Source: Sphingomonas sp. Leaf208 (GTDB lineage Bacteria; Pseudomonadota; Alphaproteobacteria; Sphingomonadales; Sphingomonadaceae). Taken from it: DNA of 38,002 nt. This document shows positions 1 through 9,199 of this stretch, piece by piece (the first letter of the stretch is position 1; each line of letters opens with the position of its first letter). The notes beneath the pieces were generated by a model. The model did no database searches. It worked only from the letters and a program-made list of their open reading frames with translations, and had not been told where the DNA came from. The translations under genes and the position numbers were made by a program. The DNA is taken from positions 1,729-39,730 of the forward strand of contig NZ_LMKH01000009.1 in the NCBI RefSeq assembly GCF_001421415.1. The letters run 5' to 3'.

Positions 1-98
1 CCCGACACCCGCCCGACAATCTCGATACGACCACTCATACGACCGGTCGTATGACTACTCGCTACATCTGCAGCTGGTTCGATAGTCTCGTCCGACAT
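1..98 (-). CDS. IS66-family TnpA-like transposase accessory protein, N-terminus only (cut by window edge)
   Basis: About 33 codons are visible, starting at an ATG at 98 and running off the window. The protein begins MSDETIEPAADV and continues to MSGRIEIVGRVSG, which resembles the N-terminus of IS66-type TnpA proteins. A second in-frame ATG lies at 38. The assignment rests on this short match and on the IS66-like terminus at 173; the DNA-binding part of the protein lies outside the window. A perfect 20-bp palindrome at 35-54 falls inside the coding sequence. Its family is inferred, not proven. Confidence 0.5.
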   Translation of the reverse strand, partial: MSDETIEPAADVASSHTTGRMSGRIEIVGRVS

Positions 99-173
99 TA
101 CGGCCCCGTTCAAAGAGCTGCCATCAACCCGTTGAACGCTCCGCCTACAAGGCGGCCCTCAGACCGCGCTTAC
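1..173 (-). mobile_element. Terminal segment of an IS66-family element
   Basis: Read on the minus strand, the sequence starting at 173 is GTAAGCGCGGTCTGAGGG. GTAAGCG is a typical IS66-family terminus. It is followed by about 75 bp of leader and then the tnpA-like start at 98. The rest of the element lies to the left of the window. The 8 bp outside the end (174-181) would be the target duplication if the copy is intact. Confidence 0.5.
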
Positions 174-963
174 GATGCACCACAGGTGTCGTGACCGCTC
201 CACTGATGGTGTCGTAATAGCATGCTACTTTGGGTGCCCGGCACTAGCACTGCTGCCCTTCCGTTCTCCGGTGGGCATCAGGCTGCGGCACTGAAGCTTG
301 AGTAGGCTGTCGGACGTAGTCTGCCTGCTTCCTACCCGTGCCTTACCGAACCACGCCGCCTCAAGTTCAAAACGAGAGGCAGTTGGAGCGCGTTCGCTCT
401 TCTCGTTGAGAATAAACCAAAACCCCAACGCTAAACCCGGCGAACCACGCAGACACCGCTTCGCGATCCTGCACAGGCCATGGACACGTTGGGGGCGGTA
501 CAAAATGCATCCTCCCCGCCTGTAATCCCTGAGCGTGCGCAAGCGCTACTGGATGAAGGGAGCCAGCCATATAAGCAAAATACCGAAGTCTCTAGTTTTT
601 ACAACAGCATAGCGCTGCCTTTTATTGTCGTCCTGGCCATTCAAGCGGTGCACCGACGCCGCGTGCTGGGGCCGTTAAAGGCAAGGTATTCGACCCGACC
701 TTCGCTGAGGTAGGCCATGCATGAGCGGTTGCAGCGTTGCCGACGACCCATATTCTTGAACGCACCGGTGACTTGTACATACGCCACGGAAACCAAGGGC
801 TGCGGGAAGCCGCCTGACACGCGCCGAGCAGCGCGGCAGAAAATCTCACCCAAGACAGCGGGACGTAGCACTGCGCCGCCAGGGCCAAAGTCCGACATGG
901 CGAAGGCTATTGCCATTGCCGCTAAGCGACGGCCCGAATTTAGCCGGTATATATTTTCCTGAA
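174..963. other. 790-bp stretch without a recognisable gene
   Basis: Several overlapping open frames of 65-110 codons occur on both strands, none with a convincing ribosome binding site or a recognisable motif. The longest (641-967, minus) overlaps the end of the neighbouring receiver gene. It is probably decayed sequence next to the IS66 end. Confidence 0.4.
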
Positions 964-1326
964 TCACACCAAAGCGTTCACTGCGTCTAAGAACCCCGTC
1001 AGGGTTATCGGTTTCGAGATATAGGATTGCGCACCAGCTGCCCGGATACGTTCCTCATCGTCAGGTCCGGCATAAGCGGTCACGGCCATTATCGGGATCG
1101 TTCGCAGATCCTTGTCGGTCATCATCTCAAGGATCAACTCGTAGCCTGTGACGTACGGCATCTGTATGTCCATTATGATCAAATCAGGATTAAATTCACT
1201 AGCCCGCGCCAGAGCTTCGCGACCATCGCGTACGGGCTCGACAACGAACTCATGCGCTTTCAATAAGTCACAGAAAAGCTTTAGGTTCAGCTCGTTATCT
1301 TCAACGATTAGTACCCGTTTGCCCAT
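964..1326 (-). CDS. Stand-alone response regulator receiver (DivK-like)
   Basis: This 120-aa protein is a single CheY-like receiver with no output domain. The phosphorylation pocket is complete: acidic E9-D10, phospho-acceptor D53 in LIIMDIQMP, T83 in AVTA and K105 in YISKP. The MDIQMPYVTGYE motif is close to DivK-type receivers. Such proteins relay phosphate between kinases or act allosterically on a partner. It is transcribed alone on the minus strand after an A+T-rich region (1327-1480). The hybrid kinase at 2696-5374 has the same orientation upstream and is a possible partner, but the retropepsin-like gene lies between them. The family is certain; the function is not. Confidence 0.9.
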   Translation of the reverse strand: MGKRVLIVEDNELNLKLFCDLLKAHEFVVEPVRDGREALARASEFNPDLIIMDIQMPYVTGYELILEMMTDKDLRTIPIMAVTAYAGPDDEERIRAAGAQSYISKPITLTGFLDAVNALV

Positions 1327-1610
1327 GATTTCACCTATTCCTTTAAGTCACGACAACATCCGGATGATTATAAAGACTCATTTTGCAATGATATAAATGC
1401 ACGAAGTATTTTCTATTTTACTATTATTGATGAGTATAGTCTTGGATGACGACTAGTGTGATGATTAAAATCATCGTATTGCCGCCGTGAGTAACTCGAT
1501 AGCCGTGCATGATCCATGAACCGAGTGTGGTTGCCTCCCCCCAATGCTTGGACGAGTTTCATTCTGTCGGCGGGTAACCGATTGCAACGATGAGTCCGCC
1601 TGACATGGTA

Positions 1611-2408
1611 TCAGCGCAAGGCGTACTGGACACCCCGGGGGGTGATAGTCATGACACCGTCTTCGATGACGACGCGGCCAAGCCGAGCGATCTCGGTCTG
1701 GCCAAGAAGCGTGTAGGCAATGCCACGCTGCCCGATGCGAGCTATCATGCTGCCGAACTGCTGTCCGGCAACTTCCATCGTGCGGAGCTTGGCGACTGCC
1801 ACCGTGGTCATACCGCCGATGCCGATGGCCGACTCGTTTCGAATGATTGACTGGTAGGCGCCGACCGCCTGTGCCGCTTCAGGCGTTAGTAGCGTGTAGG
1901 TCGCCCCGGTATCTATGATTGCCTTGATCGCGACGCCGTTGATGTGGATGTTCGCAATGAAGTGTCCGCTCCAGCCATCGCGCTTGATGCGCATTATCTT
2001 GGGCATCGAGGATGGCTGCTCGTCCGAGAGTTCAGACGGGTCCGGTTTGAGGCGTGGTGGCACATAAGTAGGCTGGCGATAGATAGCCTGCTGGTAGGTT
2101 GGAGCCCGCGCCGTATAGGCGACGCGCGGCGGTTCGGCATGCGTGACGACCTTGCGCGAAAGAACCCGTCCGTGGCCGTCCTCTTCGACGGTCTCGGTGG
2201 TAACGACGACACCGGAGGCAACTTCGACACCGATCTGGCCAGCCCATGGCTGATCGGATATCTGTTGCCCACCGCCCGGCGAGTAGGTGATAACGCGCAT
2301 TGTGCCGGCGGGCACGTCGATGGCCTTACCGTTGACGGTGACGCGCACCTGCGCGACGGCAGGCACCGTCACGATGGCCGCGGCAGCGATAACAAAGATG
2401 CGCAGCAT
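1611..2408 (-). CDS. Periplasmic retropepsin-like aspartic protease
   Basis: From the ATG at 2408 the protein is 265 aa and opens with a signal peptide (MLRIFVIAAAAIVTVPAVAQ). The C-terminal half carries one retropepsin-type active site, IIDTGATYTLL, with the catalytic Asp near residue 166, followed by an ALLGQTEI-like segment typical of clan AA single-domain proteases that act as dimers. The middle (about 90-150) is Pro/Arg-rich and probably a linker. The ATG at 2408 has GAAGGG seven bases upstream and is preferred over the ATG at 2414 or the longer open frame reaching 2501. Substrate is unknown; related bacterial proteins are exported proteases of unclear role. Confidence 0.8.
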   Translation of the reverse strand: MLRIFVIAAAAIVTVPAVAQVRVTVNGKAIDVPAGTMRVITYSPGGGQQISDQPWAGQIGVEVASGVVVTTETVEEDGHGRVLSRKVVTHAEPPRVAYTARAPTYQQAIYRQPTYVPPRLKPDPSELSDEQPSSMPKIMRIKRDGWSGHFIANIHINGVAIKAIIDTGATYTLLTPEAAQAVGAYQSIIRNESAIGIGGMTTVAVAKLRTMEVAGQQFGSMIARIGQRGIAYTLLGQTEIARLGRVVIEDGVMTITPRGVQYALR

Positions 2409-2695
2409 GATCATACCCTTCGGGTAGGGCGCAGAGGTTGAGGTCTGGTAAATTTCAGACGACGACGGTATCGCCGAGACGTGAAGGGCGGATCTGATCA
2501 CGGACGCTGGACTATCGAACCGCCGACCCCAATCTCGAGAATGAGCGTTGGTGTGGGTTGATCCGAACCGGGCGCTACCAACTACCGCTTTACAAAACTC
2601 TTACCAGTACAAGGCCTGCGAACAGGCTACTTTGCACCCTACGATAGACAGAAGCGGCAAAAGCTGCGCAGTTCAATATTGTTCTTTTCAAAATC

Positions 2696-5374
2696 TCATA
2701 GCGCCGCGAGTATTGCGGCTAGCTCGGCGCTTCGGAAGGGTTTTACCAATCGAGGCAGATCCGGAGCAAGACCCTCGAGATCGGCATAGCCAGAAATGAT
2801 CAACACCGGCAGATTGGGCAACGTTTTTCGGAGCTCTGATGCCAGCTCCACCCCACTCATGCCGGGCATGAGATGGTCCGAGACCAGCAGGTCAGGAAGC
2901 AATCCGTTGGTAACAAGTGCCAAGGCCGTTTCAGCGGAGTTCGCTTCGCGAACCTCGTATCCGTATTCTTCGAGCATATCGGCTGTGCTGGCCCGAACAG
3001 CGTCTTCGTCATCGACGAGGAGTGCAAGGCCGCTCGCTGTGTTAACGGGTGCAACGTCTGCGGGTGTCTCGCCGCCGTCAGGAGAAACGGCGCTGACCGG
3101 CAACCAAAGTTCGACATTGGTTCCGACACCCTCCTGGCTCTGAATAGTGAGCGCACCGCCTAATTGAGCTGCCAGTCCGTGTGCCATTGAAAGGCCAAGG
3201 CCGGTGCCCTTGCCGATACCCTTAGTGGAAAAGAATGGCTCGATCGCGCGAGCCAACGTGACCGGATCCATTCCGGCGCCAGTGTCGGCGACCCCTAACC
3301 GGACATAATGCCCCCGTTTGAGCGCCCCACGTGGGGTGCGGATGCTAGCGCGATTTGCGGTTATCCGGAGCGTGCCTCCCTGGGGCATAGCGTCGCGCGC
3401 ATTCACGCCTAGGTTCAGCAGCGCCATCTCCAGCTGGTTTGGATCTGCTTTGGCGGGGGGCAGATCGTCCGCCAGGTCGACAACCACTCGAACCTGAGGG
3501 CCGGTCGTGCTGATAAGAAGGTCCGCCATTCCCGCGACGAGTTTGCCGATGTCGACGGCAGATGATTGCAGTGGTTGCCGTCGCGCGAACGCTAAAAGAC
3601 GCTGAACGAGTGTTGCAGCCCGGTCGACCGATTGGATAGCACCTTCGATCAGCCGTTGTTCGCGGTCGCCTCCGACGCCTCGCCGCTGTAGCATATCGAG
3701 CGCTGCCAGGATCGGCGTGAGCAGATTGTTAAAGTCATGTGCGACGCCACCAGTAAGCTGACCCATCGCCTCCATCTTCTGGCTCTGGCGGAGTGCCTCC
3801 TGCGCATATTCAAGCTCTTGGGCGGCAGCCTTCTCTGACGTGACATCGCGCCCGACTGCGTAGAAGACATCGCCTTCAGGCACGAGCGTCCAAGAAATCC
3901 AACGCCATGATCCATCGGCATGAGCGATCCTGTCCTCGAAGCGCTCGACGGTCTCGCCGCGAAGCAACCGCTCCATGACGCTCTGGACCGCATCATGATC
4001 ATCAGGGTGGACTTGCTCACGGAACGATAGAGACAACAGCGTCGCGGCATCGCGGCCAAGTGTGGCCTCCCACGCCGGATTTATGGCCTTTCGAGAACCG
4101 TCGAACCCCATGATAGCGAGCAGATCGCGGCTCATCTCCCAAACCCGGTTGCGCTCGGCAGTTCGTGTGGTGACCTCGTGTTCGAGGCGTTCGTTAAGCT
4201 GATGAAGGTGGATTTCGCCTGCCTTCCGCGCCGTGACGTCGATGGCGGTCCCGATCACACGAAGGCAATTACCTTGCGCATCAAACAGGCCACGCCCCTT
4301 TGCTGCGACCCACCGGGTAATGCCGTCCTCCTTGCCGATGGTCCGGTACTCGACGTCGTACAGAGCGCGGCGATCAGGGTCACTTGCGGACTCGTAAGCC
4401 CTGCGTGTTTTCTCCCGGTCCTTCGGATGCACGCCGTTATGAAAATCGTCTAAGGTGACCGGAACGCCCGGAGAGATACCGAACATCGCCTTAACCCGCG
4501 GTGGCCAGAACATGTTGCCAGTGGCCTGATCCACGTCCCATTGGCCAATTTCGGCAACCTCTAAAGCAAGTCGCAATTGCTCTTCGCTGACCGCCAGCCG
4601 CTCCTCAGCTTCACGCCGTTCGTCAATGTCGATTACGGAGCCGGCGTAGCCTAAGAACTCCCCATCGTCACCGAACCGCGGACTCGCAGCATCGATCGCC
4701 CAGCGGTAGGTGCCTGATGCGTGCTTGAGACGATACTCGAAGCGGAAGGGTTCATGTTTGGCATTTGCCGCGAAGAAGGCAGCCTCCGTACGTTTGCGAT
4801 CACCGGGATGAGTAGCCTCTAGCCAGCCGTATCCGTGCGCTTCCGCAATCGTCTGCCCGGTAAATTCATACCACTGCCGGTTAAGGTACGTGCAAAAGCC
4901 AGTCGCATCGGTGACCCACATTATAACCGGAGCGTGATCGGCCATATTGCGGAACCGGCTCTCGCTTTCCCGCAGCGCAGCCTCTTTCGCTTTTTCGGCC
5001 GAAAGATCGCGCAATTCAATGATCGTGCCGACAGGTTGACCGTCATCACCCGTGATTGGGGACGCGGTGAACGCGACGGGATAGAAGTATCCGTCCTTGT
5101 GGACGAATACCTCCTCGCCGTACATCTGTTCAAAGTCGGGGAATGCCCGATCGATTGGACATTCAGCCAACGGGTATGGTGTACCATCCGGGCGCTGGTG
5201 ATGAACGAGATCGTGCAGGGGGCGGTCGACGGCTTCTTCCAAACGGTAGCCAGTCAATGCCTCTGCTGCTCGATTCATGAAGACGCAGTGCTGACGTTCA
5301 TCCATGAGGAAGATCGCCATCGTGCTGTTATTCACGATGGCGTTCAAACGACGTTCGCTTGAATCGATAGTCAC
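2696..5374 (-). CDS. Hybrid sensor histidine kinase: four PAS domains, HisKA, HATPase, C-terminal receiver
   Basis: This 892-aa soluble protein has no signal peptide or membrane segment. It contains about four PAS/PAC units (roughly 5-125, 140-260, 270-390, 410-525), a HisKA helix with the phospho-His in GGVAHDFNNL (about residue 546), an HATPase_c domain with NARDAMPQGG, DTGAGMD and GKGTGLGLSM boxes, and a receiver (about 778-890) with D near 832 in LVSDHLMPGMSG and K in RLVKPF. The kinase and receiver parts match the FixL/NtrB-like hybrid kinases common in alphaproteobacteria. The start is a GTG at 5374 preceded by GGGGG. Two stand-alone receivers lie just upstream and one downstream, so it may belong to a branched phosphorelay. 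The stimulus is unknown; the PAS domains suggest an internal redox, light or ligand signal. Confidence 0.92.
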   Translation of the reverse strand: MTIDSSERRLNAIVNNSTMAIFLMDERQHCVFMNRAAEALTGYRLEEAVDRPLHDLVHHQRPDGTPYPLAECPIDRAFPDFEQMYGEEVFVHKDGYFYPVAFTASPITGDDGQPVGTIIELRDLSAEKAKEAALRESESRFRNMADHAPVIMWVTDATGFCTYLNRQWYEFTGQTIAEAHGYGWLEATHPGDRKRTEAAFFAANAKHEPFRFEYRLKHASGTYRWAIDAASPRFGDDGEFLGYAGSVIDIDERREAEERLAVSEEQLRLALEVAEIGQWDVDQATGNMFWPPRVKAMFGISPGVPVTLDDFHNGVHPKDREKTRRAYESASDPDRRALYDVEYRTIGKEDGITRWVAAKGRGLFDAQGNCLRVIGTAIDVTARKAGEIHLHQLNERLEHEVTTRTAERNRVWEMSRDLLAIMGFDGSRKAINPAWEATLGRDAATLLSLSFREQVHPDDHDAVQSVMERLLRGETVERFEDRIAHADGSWRWISWTLVPEGDVFYAVGRDVTSEKAAAQELEYAQEALRQSQKMEAMGQLTGGVAHDFNNLLTPILAALDMLQRRGVGGDREQRLIEGAIQSVDRAATLVQRLLAFARRQPLQSSAVDIGKLVAGMADLLISTTGPQVRVVVDLADDLPPAKADPNQLEMALLNLGVNARDAMPQGGTLRITANRASIRTPRGALKRGHYVRLGVADTGAGMDPVTLARAIEPFFSTKGIGKGTGLGLSMAHGLAAQLGGALTIQSQEGVGTNVELWLPVSAVSPDGGETPADVAPVNTASGLALLVDDEDAVRASTADMLEEYGYEVREANSAETALALVTNGLLPDLLVSDHLMPGMSGVELASELRKTLPNLPVLIISGYADLEGLAPDLPRLVKPFRSAELAAILAAL

Positions 5375-5636
5375 TTCGCGCCCCCAAACGCCCTCCCATG
5401 AGGGTGAGCGTCTTACAGTTAGGCCATACGCTTTCTATCTGCGTCAACTGGTTACTCTTGTTCCGTGACGAGACCGCATATTCACAATCTGTACCCGCTG
5501 ACCGACGAGCATATGGCGCTGCATGAAATGCATGTCCTCCAAGGACCAGCGCAACCCGCAGTGCCGTAATGCACAACCTTTGCTATCGCAATCGCCGCGA
5601 ACGTCACCCTTTGACTACGTTCAGCAAGATCAGACT

Positions 5637-5975
5637 CTAACTGCGAATAGCTAAATCAAGCGTTCTTGTGGTAAAAGGTTTGCTTAGATAGCGCGTACCG
5701 CTTGGCAGCGCGTCAGGTTTTGGACTTCCCGACATCAGCACGACAGTTTGCGGCATATCAATTTGCTCGTCCGCGATCAATTCGACGCCGGAAAGCCCTC
5801 CCCCTAACGAAATGTCGCTAAGCAGTACGTCTACACCGCCTTCACGAAGACAATCTATTGCCGCCTCTGCCGTGCTAACCGGTATCGGGATATAACCCAT
5901 ATCCTCAACCATATCAGTAATCATTGACAGAATAACGACGTTGTCGTCAACGATGAGCACTTTTAGGGTATCCAT
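5637..5975 (-). CDS. Stand-alone response regulator receiver
   Basis: This 112-aa single receiver starts MDTLKVLIVDDNVVIL. Conserved acids (D10-D11), the phospho-acceptor Asp in VLLSDISLGGGLSG and K in YLSKPF are present. The loop after the phospho-Asp (SLGGGLSGVE) matches receivers found as C-terminal domains of hybrid kinases, so this may be a detached receiver. The ATG at 5975 has AGAGG a few bases upstream. It is divergent from the receiver at 6024, with a 48-bp shared promoter region holding a perfect hyphenated palindrome. Confidence 0.88.
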   Translation of the reverse strand: MDTLKVLIVDDNVVILSMITDMVEDMGYIPIPVSTAEAAIDCLREGGVDVLLSDISLGGGLSGVELIADEQIDMPQTVVLMSGSPKPDALPSGTRYLSKPFTTRTLDLAIRS

Positions 5976-5996
5976 GTTGCCTCTTAGGGATATGAT

Positions 5997-6013
5997 TCAG
6001 ATCAGAGATCTGA
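5997..6013. promoter_or_regulatory. Palindromic site between divergent receiver genes
   Basis: TCAGATC-AGA-GATCTGA is a perfect 7-bp inverted repeat with a 3-bp spacer. It sits in the 48-bp gap between two divergent receiver genes, 11 bp before the ATG at 6024 and 22 bp before the ATG at 5975. It could be an operator shared by both genes. The binding protein is unknown. Confidence 0.35.
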
Positions 6014-6023
6014 GAGGTTTGTG

Positions 6024-6401
6024 ATGAGAAACGGTTACGGAAATACCATTCTGGTCGTTGACGATGAAGAACGGATCCGCTCTATAATTGGCGAGCACCT
6101 GCATGAATGTGGGTTCAAAACAGTTCTAGCTTGTAATGGTGATGATGCATTATTGCTTGTAAAAAAATGTCCTGAGATCGATTTAATCATAACTGATGTC
6201 AAAATGCCGGGTATATTAAACGGGTTTGATTTTATTGAGAGCGCTTTGGCGTCTCGACCAACCCTTCGCACGATAATCATGTCCGGCTTCACAGACGAAG
6301 CCGAAACTCGCCGACATGTTGCCCAACGTTTTCTAATAAAACCATTTACCATGAGCTATTTGGAAAACGAAGTTTATGGCCTCTTAGAGATCGACTCGTA
6401 A
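6024..6401 (+). CDS. Stand-alone response regulator receiver
   Basis: This 125-aa single receiver begins at ATG 6024, six bases after GAGAGG. A GTG three bases earlier is in frame but too close to the ribosome binding site. Motifs are VVDDEERI for the acidic pocket, the phospho-Asp in LIITDVKMPG, the switch Ser in IIMSGF and K in LIKPF. It lacks an output domain. It is divergently transcribed from the receiver at 5637-5975, and the hybrid kinase lies beyond that gene, so all three may serve one phosphorelay. It is more A+T-rich than its neighbours. Confidence 0.88.
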   Translation: MRNGYGNTILVVDDEERIRSIIGEHLHECGFKTVLACNGDDALLLVKKCPEIDLIITDVKMPGILNGFDFIESALASRPTLRTIIMSGFTDEAETRRHVAQRFLIKPFTMSYLENEVYGLLEIDS

Positions 6402-6429
6402 TTCGAACTTAGCAATACGGCCCGCCATT

Positions 6430-6705
6430 CCCTTGATGGATGACCGATAATCCAAGCCTCGGACGAGGCGATGGAGGTTTTCAGTCCTTTGCAAGACGTC
6501 GACATCGACTGAACAATGCCAGGGAGCGCTAAACGACGCAGCGACGCGATAGATTGACCAAACCCGTCACGATCTCGACTGTCAGATGATCAACGCGCGC
6601 GCTTGCGGCTTCAAGCTTCCTGCCGCCATAGCCGCCATCATTGAGCTTAGTGAACGTGGGTACGCGTCGCAGGATTGCTCGATCAGGCCGAACACCCCGT
6701 CACAG
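6430..6705 (-). pseudogene. Remnant of an IS5-family transposase (C-terminal half)
   Basis: The minus strand encodes FGLIEQSCDAYP and, after a frameshift, a segment matching the SEAWMLVSS end of the IS5 transposase at 32428-33255. Nucleotide similarity to that copy is obvious in several blocks, for example GAGCAATCCTGCGACGCGTA and GATGGAGG. The reading frame is broken several times and the N-terminal half is missing. This is an old, inert fragment. Confidence 0.75.
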
Positions 6706-7667
6706 CCCTTAACATTGGCAGGCCATCGAGCAGTTTCGGAAACAATTGAGGACGGACACCGCAGCGGGGAGGCGTCTTGGGGAAAGCTCAACCCGCTGCG
6801 ATGTCATGTAATTGACACTTATCAGTAAGGTAAGCAATCTTTAACGATTCCCAAATCGGAACAGTGCCGCGACGAGCGCGTGTGACGAGCACGGAACTGG
6901 AATGCTCGCCGCGACGGATCACGGTAGTCCCAGTGCTTACCGGGCAGCAACCGCCATCTCATAAAATGCCGCCTTGCAGGGCGATCGTTCGATGGGTCGA
7001 TAGCAGCACCTTAAACGGAGCCGTGATGCCAGGCGGCTCTATTGAACGAACCAACGGCAGCCACAGCACCCGCTTTATAAGTAGTCATATCGAGATGTCG
7101 GTCGGGTGTCCTTGGTCGACACGCGAGGAACCGAAACCTACATCGCCGATGTCACTGGAAGGCTGCAGCTGATTAGAAAGCGGTGCAATGGAACGAGCTC
7201 CTGCCATGGAACAGATCCGCGCAAATTGCGGAGCCATAGGCGCAAGCTGCATAATCTGGGGCCCGCCGGGCACGCTACCGTAGCCCGCTCCATGAGCTCT
7301 TCCACATATGCGCGCCGACATGCCCGATTACCGCATCTTTTTGTTGCTCGTTCAGATCCGACACCGTGACAACATATCCAACCTTGCGCGTTCGTTCCCG
7401 TTGCGTTCCATAGCGTAATGCATCGGCAGAGGCGAATCACAATTGATTTAGCGGTCCAGATCTTGCGCCAGACGCTTGACCAGACCAGCGCGGGGCGAGT
7501 GGAAACAGTTCCAGTCCGTCTCGCGCTACGATGCCTATGGGGACACTGCCCCGATCGATGGCCACTGGTAATGTTCTGGGAAGCGGCTCAGCAGGATAAC
7601 GAGATTGGCAGCCAAAGCGTTTCGGCATCTTTAAGGGCATCGTGAGGCAGTTGCAGCGATCGGACGC
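6706..7667. other. About 960 bp with no recognisable gene
   Basis: Short open frames of 65-105 codons overlap on both strands but none has a family motif or a good ribosome binding site. The stretch follows the IS5 scrap and is probably decayed DNA. Confidence 0.4.
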
Positions 7668-8098
7668 CTACTCAGACACCGTGCCTTGACGTTGACCCGG
7701 TCGGACAACAACTGCTCTAACGCCCATTCCAGCAATGGTGACGTAAACCTTAGATTTACTTGCGCGAGCAAACTTTAAGGCAATCAACTCATCAGCCGTT
7801 TCAACAGATAGATATCTTAAAATCCATCTGGTGCCGTTAAACACCGAGTTCTGTAACGCATACCTTGCCAATTCCGACAATCCGGCAGCAAGCCCAGCGT
7901 TTTTGTAAACGCGATCGCTCTTGGAGGCGTAAAGTACACAAGATTGTCGACTGCTGCAGCTACCCGATGCCGGTGCTCAATACGATATTTCGAGTTTAAG
8001 ATTCTATTAAACGAGTTTGGCACATAGCTTACCGGTTCCTCGCCGCGCAACGCGACAAATTCCGTGGCCTTCGACCGCACGTTCCGATCGCCTATCAT
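7668..8098 (-). pseudogene. Hypothetical gene, apparently split by a frameshift
   Basis: The first part starts at ATG 8098 (MIGDRNVRSKATEFVALRG) and overlaps the stop of the upstream gene as ATGA, which argues that it is a real, translationally coupled gene. Its frame ends at 7817. A second frame, open from about 7977 to 7668, continues with protein-like sequence (VYKNAGLAAGLSELARYALQ, then ETADELIALKFARASKSKVY). Joining the two by one frameshift between about 7890 and 7950 gives a protein near 140 aa. I do not recognise the family. The alternative is two separate overlapping genes, the second starting at TTG 7880, but that start lacks a ribosome binding site. Confidence 0.45.
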
Positions 8099-8391
8099 AT
8101 ATTAAGGTTACGCCGTTCGATCTCAGCAAGAAGGGCCTTGGCATCTAGTTCGCCGGCTTCACCGTCGGTTTCTTGGTGAGCCTTAACCAAGTCCGTGTCC
8201 GTAGCCTCGGCCAGTAATACGCTAATTTCCCGCTGCATGCCTACGATCGCCGCTGCAGGCATCGGGTCATCTGACATCGTACCGACAGACGTGTCGAGCA
8301 TTGGCGCTGGCATAAGCGCGACTGCCTCCTGAGCGCTTAAAACGCGCCGCAATTTGGATAGGAGGGGTGAAGCGTTGAGCGAATCGGTCAT
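8095..8391 (-). CDS. Hypothetical 98-aa protein
   Basis: The protein starts MTDSLNASPLLSKLRRVL and has a Met/Pro-rich segment near residues 25-50. The C-terminus is acidic and helical (TDTDLVKAHQETDGEAGELD, then AKALLAEIERRNLNI), suggesting a small soluble helical protein. It overlaps the downstream gene by four bases (ATGA), forming a two-gene operon. The family is not recognised. The ribosome binding site is weak, so a later Met (28 or 31) could be the true start. Confidence 0.5.
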   Translation of the reverse strand: MTDSLNASPLLSKLRRVLSAQEAVALMPAPMLDTSVGTMSDDPMPAAAIVGMQREISVLLAEATDTDLVKAHQETDGEAGELDAKALLAEIERRNLNI

Positions 8392-8704
8392 GGGCGAAGC
8401 CTATGCTCGGTCGACCATTCGGGCAAACCATCTGCTCAAACGATTTATGCAGTGCATTCAAGGCCACGAGGGGTCTTGGTCTACAATCTCGAACTTCCCT
8501 ATCTTAAGAATTTCACTCGTTCGGTATGGGCGGCGAGCTCATCAAGCTTCCAGATAGATGCTTATACAACGGTTTTTATTCGTCGGGTCAGTCGTTCCCG
8601 CTTCAGCCCAATCTGAAACTGCGCGCCGGCGAAAATACTCGCTCATTACGGCTGTTTTAGAACTTGACCTGTCCGAAACTCGGCCGCAAGGCTAGGGAAG
8701 GTCG
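8392..8704. other. Intergenic stretch, nothing recognised
   Basis: About 310 bp separate the minus-strand hypothetical operon from the HIRAN gene. Only short open frames are seen. It must contain the two divergent promoters, but I cannot place them with confidence. Confidence 0.3.
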
Positions 8705-9067
8705 ATGAGCGAACTCACCACCTCCATTGTCGGCTTGGACTTTCCGAACGAGGATAAATCGAAGAGCAGCAGGGTTATGGAGTGCATGCTCTGCAGGCCT
8801 GGCGAGATGGTCGAGCTTCGCCTTGAACCGAAGACCCCATACGACCAGAACGCCATTACCGTATGGTCCAGACGCGGTGTACAGATGGGCTACGTCAGCG
8901 CCGAGCATGCGCGCCTGATTGGCAAGCGGATGGATAAAGACGAGGTTAGCGCGATCTTCCAAACCATGCACAGGAGCAGGGCTTACATCCGGATCCGGTT
9001 CGGAGGCGGGCTTCCCACCCTGCCCGACCCGGTCCCTGATGTTCCGAATTACGCCCCCCCAAGATGA
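8705..9067 (+). CDS. HIRAN-domain protein
   Basis: This 120-aa protein is almost entirely a HIRAN domain. Typical features are the opening IVGLDFPNEDKS, the LRLEPKTPYDQNAITVW segment (the PxNPxDxNAIxV signature of the family) and QMGYVSAEHARLIG. HIRAN domains bind DNA, notably ssDNA 3-prime ends and damaged or stalled forks in eukaryotic HLTF and Rad5; in bacteria they often occur alone on mobile DNA. The start ATG has GGAAGG three bases upstream. The C-terminal 20 residues are Pro-rich and probably disordered. No helicase or nuclease neighbour is present, so its partner is unknown. Confidence 0.8.
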   Translation: MSELTTSIVGLDFPNEDKSKSSRVMECMLCRPGEMVELRLEPKTPYDQNAITVWSRRGVQMGYVSAEHARLIGKRMDKDEVSAIFQTMHRSRAYIRIRFGGGLPTLPDPVPDVPNYAPPR

Positions 9068-9199
9068 AGCCAGCGCAGCGGCCGGTGCACGATCTTTACG
9101 CATTCTATCTTGATGAAGGAAGTCCCGAGGTCGGGCCTTAGTTCACTCCGTGGAAAGGATTTGGGTTTTACCGCCTCCGTCATGCGAGGCATTGAACGA

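Noticed and set aside
7996..8010. TTAA-GATTCTA-TTAA, formally a CtrA spacing
   Set aside because: It lies inside the coding part of a hypothetical gene, not upstream of a start, and has no paralogous support.
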